Positions 7,062-14,473 of a DNA stretch of 27,381 bases are shown piece after piece; within the stretch, counting starts at the first letter, position 1; every line of letters starts with the position of its first letter. The stretch is from contig JBBRNH010000083.1 in NCBI GenBank assembly GCA_038230415.1, positions 1 to 27,381 of the forward strand, in the 5' to 3' direction. This DNA comes from JBBRNH01 sp038230415. GTDB lineage: Bacteria; Bacteroidota; Bacteroidia; Cytophagales; Spirosomataceae. A program made the translations under genes and the position numbers. The notes under the pieces were generated by a model, which was given only the letters and a program-made list of their open reading frames with translations, did no database searches and was not told where the DNA came from.

Positions 7062-7544
7062 ATGGAAACTCAACCGAAAACGCCCGTCCCGACGCTCTAT
7101 GACTGGGCGGGCGGCATGGAAAAATTTGAAGCCTGGACCGACCTGTTCTATCAGCGCGTTCAACAGGATACGGTGCTGGAACCCGTTTTTCGGGGGATGG
7201 CCCGCGACCACGCCCGGCACGTGGCCCACTTTATTGCTGAGGTATTTCGGGGGCCAACCGTGTATAGCGATTCCGAGGGCAGCCATTACGCCATGATTCA
7301 CCGGCACCTCGGCAAGAACCTGACCGAAGCCCAACGCCGACAGTGGGTGGGATTGATTTTAGACACCGCCGACGAAATCGGGATGCCCGACGACCCGGAG
7401 TTTCGGTCGGCGTTGGTGGGCTATTTAGAATGGGGATCGCGGCTGGCGGTGATTAATTCTAACACCGATGCTATCACTCAACCTACCAACGCGCCGATGC
7501 CCGTCTGGGGCTGGGGCGAAACGGGCGGGCCGTATATTCCGTAA
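7062..7544 (+). CDS. Group II-type truncated haemoglobin
   Basis: 160 residues from the ATG at 7062. The in-frame ATG at 7014 would overlap the hairpin T-tract region and add a non-conserved MIGFTLFGETKKPLAT. The two-over-two globin pattern is visible: TLYDWAGGMEKFEAWTDLFYQRV (A/B helices), HFIAEVFRGPTVYS (E region, equivalent to the G-G-P-x-x-Y-[TS] motif), then YAMIHRHLGKNLTEAQRRQW where H82 is the likely proximal (F8) haem ligand and W95 the conserved G8 Trp of group II. The tail MPVWGWGETGGPYIP is an extension seen in bacterial relatives. Such proteins bind O2 or NO and often act in oxidative or nitrosative stress; that role is inferred here. The palindrome and terminator-like hairpin upstream suggest regulated expression. 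Confidence 0.9.
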   Translation: METQPKTPVPTLYDWAGGMEKFEAWTDLFYQRVQQDTVLEPVFRGMARDHARHVAHFIAEVFRGPTVYSDSEGSHYAMIHRHLGKNLTEAQRRQWVGLILDTADEIGMPDDPEFRSALVGYLEWGSRLAVINSNTDAITQPTNAPMPVWGWGETGGPYIP

Positions 7545-7547
7545 TTA

Positions 7548-7572
7548 TTGGCCCGGAATTTTCGTAACTTTA
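7548..7572 (+). promoter_or_regulatory. Bacteroidota promoter for the helicase gene (-33 TTG, -7 TAACTTTA)
   Basis: TTG at 7548-7550 and TAACTTTA at 7565-7572 approximate TTG-N(19-21)-TAnnTTTG. The ATG is at 7577, so transcription would begin at or very near the start codon, giving a leaderless or nearly leaderless mRNA. Confidence 0.45.
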
Positions 7573-7576
7573 GGCT

Positions 7577-8998
7577 ATGAACGATACCTTGTCGGCAGCC
7601 GAATTGCTCGCCAAACGCTTTCCTTTTACCCCCACTACCGGGCAGCAACAGTTTTTTGAGCAGATCGGCCAGTTTATCACCCACGACGATTTTGAGCATT
7701 ACCGCGACTGTTTTCTGCTGCGCGGATACGCCGGTACGGGCAAAACCTCGCTCATCGGAACCGTTATCAAGGTCTTACCCAAATTTGGGCTGAAATCGGT
7801 CTTGCTGGCTCCCACCGGGCGGGCCGCCAAAGTGATGGCAAACTACGCCAAAAAGCCCGCCCAGACCATTCACCGCAAGATATACCGCCAAACCGCCGAC
7901 CCCGCATCCGGCTCACTGCTGTTTCAACGGCAAAAAAATTACCACGAAAACACGCTCTTTATCGTGGACGAAGCGTCTATGATTTCTGACGAAGCCGATT
8001 TCGGCGGCAAAGGCTTACTCACCGATTTGATCGAGTTTGTGTTTGAAAACCCCGGCAACAAACTCATGCTCGTGGGCGATACGGCGCAATTGCCGCCCGT
8101 TGGTAAAGACCTCAGCCCCGCTCTCGACGCGGGCAACTTAGCCGCGTCGTTCGATATGACCGTGTATGAGCAGGAACTCACCGAGGTGATGCGGCAGGAC
8201 GAGGGCAGCGGTATTCTGGCAAACGCCACCGACCTCCGCAACGAACTGGGGCAGGACGAACCGCAAATCCGGCTCAACGTCCGTGATTTTCGGGATGTCT
8301 ATAAAATGTCGCAGACCAAACTCGAAGACGGCGTAAACTACGCCTACACCAAATATGGCCGCGAAAACACCGTGATCTTGTGCCGCTCCAATAAGTCGGC
8401 GGTGCAGTATAATCAGTTTGTGCGCCGGGTAATCAATCAGTGCGAAGAAGAACTCGACGCGGGCGACATGATTATGATTGCCCGGAATAACTACACCACC
8501 TTAGCCGAGGATTCGCCCGCCGGGTTTCTGGCAAACGGCGAGTTTGCCGAGGTTATGAAAATTCGCAAGCAGGAAGAACTGCACGGCTTTCGGTTTGCCA
8601 ACGTCACCCTGCGGCTCGTGGACTATGACGAGCAGGAACCCTTCGACGCAAAAATCATGCTCGACACCCTGCATAGCCCCTCGCCCGCGCTGCCCCGCGA
8701 AGACAACCAACGGCTGTATGACTCGGTGCAGAAAGATTATTTTTACATCAAATCAAAGAAAGAACGGGCCGAAGCCGTCCGGCGCGATGCCTATCTGAAC
8801 GCCCTGCAGGTGAAGTTTGCCTACGCCCTCACCTGCCACAAAGCGCAGGGCGGGCAGTGGAGCGCGGTGTTTGTGGATCAGGGCTACCTGCCCGATGCCG
8901 TTGTAAATCAGGAGTTTGTGCGCTGGCTATATACGGCCCTCACCCGCGCTACGGACGAAGCGTTTCTGATGAATTTCAGCCCGCAGTTGTTCCTGTGA
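7577..8998 (+). CDS. RecD/Dda-like superfamily 1B DNA helicase
   Basis: 473 residues. Walker A is RGYAGTGKTS (49-58), motif Ia LLAPTGRAAKVM (76-87), Walker B LFIVDEASM (127-135), motif III LVGDTAQLPPVG (165-176), and the C-terminal motifs are LTCHKAQGGQW and YTALTRA (452-458). This is the arrangement of the AAA_30 plus UvrD_C_2 helicases (RecD2, Dda). It lacks the long N-terminal extension of RecD2 and is close to phage Dda in size, so it is a short, stand-alone 5'-3' helicase type common in Bacteroidota, likely acting in repair or replication-fork restart. RecBCD partners are not in the window. A promoter-like element ends 5 bases before the ATG. A small membrane-protein gene follows 43 bases downstream. 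Confidence 0.93.
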   Translation: MNDTLSAAELLAKRFPFTPTTGQQQFFEQIGQFITHDDFEHYRDCFLLRGYAGTGKTSLIGTVIKVLPKFGLKSVLLAPTGRAAKVMANYAKKPAQTIHRKIYRQTADPASGSLLFQRQKNYHENTLFIVDEASMISDEADFGGKGLLTDLIEFVFENPGNKLMLVGDTAQLPPVGKDLSPALDAGNLAASFDMTVYEQELTEVMRQDEGSGILANATDLRNELGQDEPQIRLNVRDFRDVYKMSQTKLEDGVNYAYTKYGRENTVILCRSNKSAVQYNQFVRRVINQCEEELDAGDMIMIARNNYTTLAEDSPAGFLANGEFAEVMKIRKQEELHGFRFANVTLRLVDYDEQEPFDAKIMLDTLHSPSPALPREDNQRLYDSVQKDYFYIKSKKERAEAVRRDAYLNALQVKFAYALTCHKAQGGQWSAVFVDQGYLPDAVVNQEFVRWLYTALTRATDEAFLMNFSPQLFL

Positions 8999-9041
8999 AC
9001 CGACCCGAAACGGCTGATGATGAGCAGCATACGGCAAAACC

Positions 9042-9371
9042 ATGACCCGAACCCTTTTTCTCAACCTCGGTATCACGCTGCTTGGCGGGGCGGTGTTGCT
9101 CTGGATTATCAAAATAACACCCACCATTCACTTTGCCTATCTGCCAGCCGCAGCATTGGCCGTTGGGCTGGGGTTTCTGGAACCGCGCCGGGGCTGGATA
9201 CTCGCCCTTGTGTTGGCCGCGTTCATCTGGATTGGCTATCAACTCATGCCCCCGCCCACCGGCTCTGCCGACCGCGACGTAGAAAACTTCGGGGTTTATG
9301 GTTCGATGATTATCGGGTTCATCGGCAGCTTTATTGGCGGTATCCTGAAACGGGCGTTGGATGGGAAGTGA
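9042..9371 (+). CDS. Small integral membrane protein, unknown function
   Basis: 109 residues with about four hydrophobic helices: FLNLGITLLGGAVLLWIIK, FAYLPAAALAVGLGFL, WILALVLAAFIWIGYQLM and MIIGFIGSFIGGILKRAL. An acidic loop (SADRDVENFG) separates the last two. I do not recognise a named family. It follows the helicase gene by 43 bases, so may be co-transcribed. Its last 41 bases overlap the 3' end of the convergent ExbD-like gene (9331-9867). Confidence 0.65.
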   Translation: MTRTLFLNLGITLLGGAVLLWIIKITPTIHFAYLPAAALAVGLGFLEPRRGWILALVLAAFIWIGYQLMPPPTGSADRDVENFGVYGSMIIGFIGSFIGGILKRALDGK

Positions 9372-9867
9372 AATTAACCCGGTTGTAATGAGCCACCAAC
9401 CGGCTCTCGAAACCCATTGGTCTGTCATTTATCAGGTACGGCAGGTTGCCAACCTGTTTCACTGTACTCAGCACCGAGACCAGATTCCCGAACGTTGCCT
9501 GATTGGTCGGCTCAATCAGAATAACCGTGCTGCCGGTTGCGTTTTGCCGTTTTAGGGTTGCCAATAATCGGGGCAACGCTGCGTAGGTTGTTTGCTGCAA
9601 CCGGGCAATACCGAAATCGTTCTGCCAACGCTGAAAAACGTAAATTCGATTGTTTGGTAACAGAATAAGAGACAGCGTTTCAGCGGGGCCACCTGTGCCG
9701 CAATACGATGCAGTCTTGTCAAATACGCTTACATCCAGCATATTCGGTTTTTGCAGCCAGTTGAGCCACATAAAAAACACGATCAGCAGCAGGGCCACAT
9801 CCACAAACGGAGTCATATCGGAGCGGGGCAGGGTGGGGGCAGGGCGTTGGCGACGACGGTTGAGCAT
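9331..9867 (-). CDS. ExbD/TolR-family energy-transducing protein (orphan)
   Basis: 178 residues with one N-terminal membrane helix. The sequence SDMTPFVDVALLLIVFFM (16-33) matches the ExbD/TolR membrane anchor. D23 corresponds to the membrane-embedded Asp (D25 of E. coli ExbD) needed for proton coupling. A periplasmic domain of mixed alpha/beta character follows (LSLILLPNNRIYVF ... GSTVILIEPTNQATFGNLVSVLSTVKQVGN). Such proteins work with an ExbB/TolQ channel and TonB/TolA to energise outer-membrane transport, or with gliding/T9SS-linked motors in Bacteroidota. No ExbB, TonB or second ExbD is adjacent, so this copy is an orphan here. The 3' end overlaps the convergent membrane-protein gene by 41 bases. 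Confidence 0.85.
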   Translation of the reverse strand: MLNRRRQRPAPTLPRSDMTPFVDVALLLIVFFMWLNWLQKPNMLDVSVFDKTASYCGTGGPAETLSLILLPNNRIYVFQRWQNDFGIARLQQTTYAALPRLLATLKRQNATGSTVILIEPTNQATFGNLVSVLSTVKQVGNLPYLINDRPMGFESRLVAHYNRVNFTSHPTPVSGYRQ

Positions 9868-10057
9868 CGGACAGTAGCGTTTTGGTTGCTGTGTAGATGC
9901 AATAGTTGCCCGGATTGCACACAGCGGGTTTTCTGTATGGCCGGTAGTCCCGCTGATAAACGCAAACAGGGCAGTTTTGGCAAAATGGGCGGACGCGGGC
10001 CGGGGCCGGTGGCTTTTTGCGGCTCACTGTACAATCTTACAATCTCGCTTTCTCCGA

Positions 10058-10657
10058 TTACCGCAACACCGCCAGATTCAGCACGAAGCCCGGCAATACG
10101 GCATCGCCCGACAGCGCATTGTCGAACCCCTGCACCACGCTGATCGAGCCATCGGGCCGGTAGATACGGGTGGTTTCGGTTTTGGGGTCAATCAGCCAGC
10201 CGAGGAGACAGCCGTTCTCGATGTATTCGGCCATCTTCTCCGCGCTGTCTTTCAGCCGATCCGTTTCAGAGACGAGTTCAATCACAAATTCGGGGCAGAC
10301 CGGCATAAACCGTTTGCGTTGCCGGGGCGTGAGCGCGTCCCAAACGGCGTTGCTCACCCAGGCCGCATCGGGCGAGCGCGTGGCCCCGTTGGGCAATTTG
10401 AAGCCCGTTGATGAATCATAAACGTGGCCGCTTCGGGCCTGTCGGTTCCAGATTACTAATTCACAGGCAATCTCGCCGTTTCGTTCGCCTGATTCTCCTC
10501 CGGTTAAAGACATACTGATAATGGTGCCGTCGGCATTACGTTCAAATTTAAGGCCGCGGTTGGCCGCGCAGAAGTCGAAAAACTCGTCATCAGTCAGTTC
10601 GCCAAGCCGGGCCGGGAACTGAATGGGCTGTATGTGGGGCGAAAGAACAAGGGTCAT
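10058..10657 (-). CDS. Uma2/DUF820 family putative PD-(D/E)XK nuclease (copy 1)
   Basis: 199 residues. The Uma2 core is clear: a substrate-like region LTDDEFFDFCAANRGLKFER (E39), GFKLPNGATRSPDAAWV with D97, FVIELVSETDRLKDSAEKMAEYIENG with E127 and K141, then LGWLIDPKTETTRIYRPDG. D97, E127 and K141 fit the D...E-x-K geometry of the restriction-endonuclease-like fold. The family is hugely expanded in cyanobacteria and Bacteroidota, lacks proven substrates and is often annotated as Uma2 endonuclease. The gene stands alone, between the ExbD-like gene and the 25-bp inverted repeat at 10701-10782. Confidence 0.9.
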   Translation of the reverse strand: MTLVLSPHIQPIQFPARLGELTDDEFFDFCAANRGLKFERNADGTIISMSLTGGESGERNGEIACELVIWNRQARSGHVYDSSTGFKLPNGATRSPDAAWVSNAVWDALTPRQRKRFMPVCPEFVIELVSETDRLKDSAEKMAEYIENGCLLGWLIDPKTETTRIYRPDGSISVVQGFDNALSGDAVLPGFVLNLAVLR

Positions 10658-10700
10658 GGCCGTGCTGTCTGGTTGAGGTCAAAGATAACGACGGTTCTAC

Positions 10701-10782
10701 GGTTTACGGTGTTCGGTTTACGGGGCGATTCGCCGTTGGGACCGGCGGCAAAGGCAACCCCGTAAACCGAATACTGTAAACC
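10701..10782. repeat. Large imperfect inverted repeat (25-bp arms)
   Basis: Arm 10701-10725 and the reverse complement of 10758-10782 agree at 23 of 25 positions, with a 32-base centre containing a smaller GC palindrome. Each arm carries GGTTTAC twice. It lies between the Uma2 start (10657) and the M28 peptidase stop (10795), both minus strand, so it may form a transcript-ending or mRNA-stabilising hairpin at the end of the M28 message. Confidence 0.8.
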
Positions 10783-10794
10783 TAAACCGCACTC

Positions 10795-13011
10795 CTACCG
10801 GCTGCCGCCTACGCTGGCCGGGGCCGGGCTGCTCATCTGCGTGGCGAGGGTTGCCATTTTATCACTCAGCGTGGTGATGGCCTTGCGGTAGCGGGCTTCC
10901 AAATCGGGCAGGTTGGCCGTTGATTTCAGCGAGGCTTCGTACAGAAAACCCGGCAGCATCCAAGACGCATAGCCGCTATACGGGTCAGACGACGCATACA
11001 ACGACCGATACCAGTTGCCAAAGGCCATGCCTTTCTGGTCAACAAACGACTGCTCCAAGGCCCGCATCGTGCGGTTTAGCTCGGCGAGTTTGTCGGTTTT
11101 GCCCGTTAGTAAATACGTTTTGCTGGCGGCTGTGGCGGCTTCGGCGTTCTTCTGCATGGCGGCAACATCGGCAATCAAGGGGTCAATAGAATACGTCGGG
11201 GCGTAGGCTTTGATGAGTTTTTCGGCGGCCCGCAAATGCACGGTCATGTCGGTGGCGTAGCGAACCATATCAAACGGCAGCAGGTCGGCGTTGGCAAGCC
11301 GGAGGGTCAGCGTACCCACCACCTGCTCCATCATTGGCCCCATTTTATAGGTTGGGTCGGCAAATTTATCGTAGAAATACAGGTCGTCATACTGCGAGTG
11401 ATACAGCGTCGGGCCTTCCATGCCGGCACTCATGGCGGGCATCCCAACGTGCATATACGGCCCGATGTGGTCAGAACCCCCGCCGAGGTTGCCAATGGTG
11501 GGTTCGCCCGTGACCATGGCCGGGGCCGACGACCCCGTGACCCGCGTGGGGTTGCCAGCCGCCTTGTTGCCTAACCAATGCTCATACACGGTCTTGTTCG
11601 AGTCGGGATACTGCACTGATTTGGTGGCTTCGATAATCAGCCCTTTCATGGATGGCGAAGCCGACGCGCCAAACGTGTGGCCCGACACGGCAGCATCGTA
11701 ATTCATGTAGGCAACGGCTTTTTTGGTCAGTTCGTCGCGGAACTGCTCGCTCCATTCTGCCGAGCCGATTACGCCAAATTCTTCGGCATCCCAGTGGGCA
11801 ATTTTAATGGTTCGGCGGGGGCGTTGGCCGCTTTTGGCGAGTTTCCCCAATGATTCAGTCATGGCTAAAAGCATGGCCGTGCCGGAGTTGGGGTCGGTTG
11901 CGCCGAAACTCCAGGCATCGTAGTGGCAACCGGCAATCACCCACTCGTCGGGAAATTCGCTGCCCGTCAGCGTTCCCACCACCTGATAAATGCGCTGAAT
12001 GGCTTTCTCCTGTTTCACACTCAGCCGTACCGTTAGCTCCGGCCCGCCTTCGAGCCGGTAGGTCAGGGGTAGTCCGCCCTGCCAGCCCGCAGGCACGGCT
12101 TTGGGGCCGGTCATGCGTTTGAGAATCTCGACCGCCGAGCCGTAGGGCAGGGGTGTAACCGGAATTTTGGGCAGGTCAACATCCTTCAAATCCATGCGTT
12201 TGGGCGTGTTTTTGGCATCCATCGGCAGGGCGGCCTCGCCGGGCGTGAGCGGGTCACCGGTGTACGGAACCGTGAGCAGCGAGCCGCGCTGAATCACGCT
12301 CTCGCTGTAAAACGGGCCTTCGGGAAAGGTCAGCCCGCGCACATAGCCCGACTCGGCGGGGTCGGTGAAAATCAGCAGGCCAACGGCACCGGCGGCTTCG
12401 GCAAAACGGGCTTTGTAGCCCCTGAAATTACCGCCGTAGCGGGCCAGCACCACTTTTCCGGCTACGGAAATGCCCATCGCTTTGAGTTGTTCAAAGTCTT
12501 CTTTGCGGCCATAGTTGGCATAAACCACCTGCGCCGTTGCGTCGCCCGTACCCGAATAGGCGTTCCAGCCGCTCATGATGCGGGGGTCACTGGCGTATTT
12601 GTCTTCCTTGAAAATAAACTCTTTGGTATTGATGGGCATCCGGGTCGGGGTCACAATCTCGACCGAAATCTCGCCGGGGCCTTTGGGCAGGTAGATGTCG
12701 TGGGGGTAAATGTCAACCTGCCAGCCCGCGTTTTTCATGGTTTCGGCGATGTAGTCACGGACGCGCTCGTTTTCGGGTGACCCCGCCACGTGCGGCACAC
12801 TGCACAGTCGGGTGAGGTGGTTCTTGAAGCGTTCGGACGCTTGCTGCTGCTTAAACTCGGTTTCGGCCTTTAGTTCGGCGGTTTGCTGTTTGGGCGTAAA
12901 ACCCGTAAAGGTGGCTGGGGTGCCGCCCAGCCCGGTGATGGTTTGGGCCGTTGCTGACAGCGAAACGGCGATGGCAGCCATGAGGCAAAGGTGCCGTAGT
13001 GAATGGGTCAT
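10795..13011 (-). CDS. Secreted M28 metallopeptidase, glutamate carboxypeptidase II-like
   Basis: 738 residues from the ATG at 13009-13011, chosen because MTHSLRHLCLMAAIAVSLSATAQ is a good signal peptide; an upstream in-frame ATG at 13152 would bury it behind 47 residues inside the next gene. Order: signal peptide, N-terminal region, PA domain (~150-330, GKVVLARYGGNFRGYKARFAEAAGAVGLLIF), M28 catalytic domain and a C-terminal helical TfR-type dimerisation domain (~610-725). All zinc ligands and the base are visible: H363 (GCHYDAW), D373 (TDPNSGTAM), E410/E411 (WDAEEFG), D439 (NYDAA) and H538 (LYHSQYDD). The architecture matches PSMA/GCPII, so it is a periplasmic or exported exopeptidase, possibly removing C-terminal acidic residues; the exact specificity is inferred. 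Confidence 0.93.
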   Translation of the reverse strand: MTHSLRHLCLMAAIAVSLSATAQTITGLGGTPATFTGFTPKQQTAELKAETEFKQQQASERFKNHLTRLCSVPHVAGSPENERVRDYIAETMKNAGWQVDIYPHDIYLPKGPGEISVEIVTPTRMPINTKEFIFKEDKYASDPRIMSGWNAYSGTGDATAQVVYANYGRKEDFEQLKAMGISVAGKVVLARYGGNFRGYKARFAEAAGAVGLLIFTDPAESGYVRGLTFPEGPFYSESVIQRGSLLTVPYTGDPLTPGEAALPMDAKNTPKRMDLKDVDLPKIPVTPLPYGSAVEILKRMTGPKAVPAGWQGGLPLTYRLEGGPELTVRLSVKQEKAIQRIYQVVGTLTGSEFPDEWVIAGCHYDAWSFGATDPNSGTAMLLAMTESLGKLAKSGQRPRRTIKIAHWDAEEFGVIGSAEWSEQFRDELTKKAVAYMNYDAAVSGHTFGASASPSMKGLIIEATKSVQYPDSNKTVYEHWLGNKAAGNPTRVTGSSAPAMVTGEPTIGNLGGGSDHIGPYMHVGMPAMSAGMEGPTLYHSQYDDLYFYDKFADPTYKMGPMMEQVVGTLTLRLANADLLPFDMVRYATDMTVHLRAAEKLIKAYAPTYSIDPLIADVAAMQKNAEAATAASKTYLLTGKTDKLAELNRTMRALEQSFVDQKGMAFGNWYRSLYASSDPYSGYASWMLPGFLYEASLKSTANLPDLEARYRKAITTLSDKMATLATQMSSPAPASVGGSR

Positions 13012-13087
13012 AGAGTTGTTAGATTGTAGAAAACGCCCTGAAACTATGGAAAACGGCGCATTTTGGCAAATTTTATTTCGCGCTATC

Positions 13088-14329
13088 CTAAAACACTTCG
13101 CCGAGGTTGAAATACAACCCCTGAGACCCATCGGCCCCGAACCCATAATCAATGGCTAAGTTGGTACGAGACAGTTTGTTCATCCTGAGCCGCAGGCCCA
13201 GCCCGGCGGCTGGCGTTATGCGGTCGAAATACGGTTTCTGTGGGATAAGCGGGGTCAGGTTAGGCTCGCTTATGCTCTGAGCGTTCACAAACACAACCCC
13301 GCCCAGCAGCCGGTTGGCGGTGATCCCAAATCGGTATTCGGCTTCGGCATAGAGTAGGTTCTTACCCCGAAATCGCCCCTGAATATAGCCCCGCCCAATG
13401 TTGTTGTAGGTATCCCAGCCGGTGGCGGGCAGGTCGAGAAACGGCGGGTTTCCGCTGAGGGTAAAGGTGTTATACGACCAAAAGGCCAGCGTGTTGTCAG
13501 ACTGGCCCGGCAATGAGATGTATTTCCTGACATCAATCAGCAGCGACTGATGGTCGGTATCGCTGCCAAGCCCGGTCAGGTTGTTGCGGAAGACGGCGTT
13601 GGCATAGAATCCCCGGAACGGGTTGACGGCGTTGGGCCGGTTGTCGTAAAGTAAATTCAGGGTATGCCCCGCCGACACCGAACGGCCCTCGATGCCGTAG
13701 GTATAGCGCGAGATAGCGGTCCGTTCGCGCCGGGCATCGTAACTCCGAATGGCCCAGTGCAGGTCGAGTTGCAGGCCCATACCGCCATACAGATTAGGGG
13801 CCAGCCGCCGGAGCAGCGTGGTGTACGCCCGCAGGTAATCATAGTCCATCTGCACCACGCGGTCGGTGTTGGTGTGCATCCCCAAGCCGTAGGTACTCTG
13901 GGGGTAGTGCATCACCCGGAGGTCGGCAGTCACGTTCCATCGGTTCTGTTTGAGCCAGAGGTTGAGCGTGTTGGTGAACAGCAGTTGGTTGTTTTGGGTG
14001 TAGATAATTGCCGAAATAAGCGTGGAGACATTGGCTCCCGGTCGGCGCAGGGCTACATTGCTCAACACCTGGGCCAGCAGCCCGGTTTGGGGCGAGTAGC
14101 CAATCTGCGGAATCACCCACACCAATGGCAATCCGCGTTGCAGCCGCGAGGTGTCGCGCTCGGTAAAGTTTCGGCCCGGAAACAGGCTTTTTGCTACATC
14201 AACCACGTCGCGCTGTGCTGCTATGGGCTTCCCCGCGTACTCGTTTTCTGCCGTAGCTAACTGGGCAACCCCCCGTAACTGGCAACCAAGCAGCCCCAAC
14301 ACCAACACCCAACGCCCCGGTTGTATCAT
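13088..14329 (-). CDS. Omp85/BamA-type outer-membrane barrel protein without POTRA domains
   Basis: 413 residues from the ATG at 14327-14329; an ATG six codons upstream (14345-14347) is also possible. The N-terminus MIQPGRWVLVLGLLGCQLRGVAQ is a signal peptide. LLGC also resembles a lipobox, but cleavage after VAQ is more usual for barrels. After ~60 residues the rest is amphipathic strands that resemble the C-terminal surface-antigen (D15/BamA) barrel: SAGHTLNLLYDNRPNAVNPFRGFYANAVF, YIQGRFRGKNLLYAEAEYRF, LGGVVFVNA and PAAGLGLRLRMNKLSRTNLAIDYGFG, ending in LYFNLGEVF. No POTRA repeats precede it, so it is not BamA itself but one of the short Omp85-like proteins frequent in Bacteroidota. Transport partner unknown. 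It ends 76 bases before the M28 peptidase start on the same strand. Confidence 0.82.
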   Translation of the reverse strand: MIQPGRWVLVLGLLGCQLRGVAQLATAENEYAGKPIAAQRDVVDVAKSLFPGRNFTERDTSRLQRGLPLVWVIPQIGYSPQTGLLAQVLSNVALRRPGANVSTLISAIIYTQNNQLLFTNTLNLWLKQNRWNVTADLRVMHYPQSTYGLGMHTNTDRVVQMDYDYLRAYTTLLRRLAPNLYGGMGLQLDLHWAIRSYDARRERTAISRYTYGIEGRSVSAGHTLNLLYDNRPNAVNPFRGFYANAVFRNNLTGLGSDTDHQSLLIDVRKYISLPGQSDNTLAFWSYNTFTLSGNPPFLDLPATGWDTYNNIGRGYIQGRFRGKNLLYAEAEYRFGITANRLLGGVVFVNAQSISEPNLTPLIPQKPYFDRITPAAGLGLRLRMNKLSRTNLAIDYGFGADGSQGLYFNLGEVF

Positions 14330-14473
14330 ACCCCAATAATAGTGCATCTCCGTAAACCGATTGGTGGGTTGCTGATTAAATTATGGTAAAAATTACCGTG
14401 ATTCGCTACCTTGAGCCGTAGTTCCTGGCTGTTTAACCATCAACCCGGCGTATTAACCTCCCGTATCTGTCTG

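Noticed and set aside
9868..10057. Possible small minus-strand gene between the ExbD-like and Uma2 genes
   Set aside because: The open frames are Pro/Cys/Arg-rich shadows running into the exbD-like gene, with no family and no good start.
14309..14329. Omp85-like protein as a lipoprotein because of LLGC in its signal sequence
   Set aside because: Integral outer-membrane barrels are rarely lipidated, and a normal signal-peptidase I site (VAQ) follows a few residues later.
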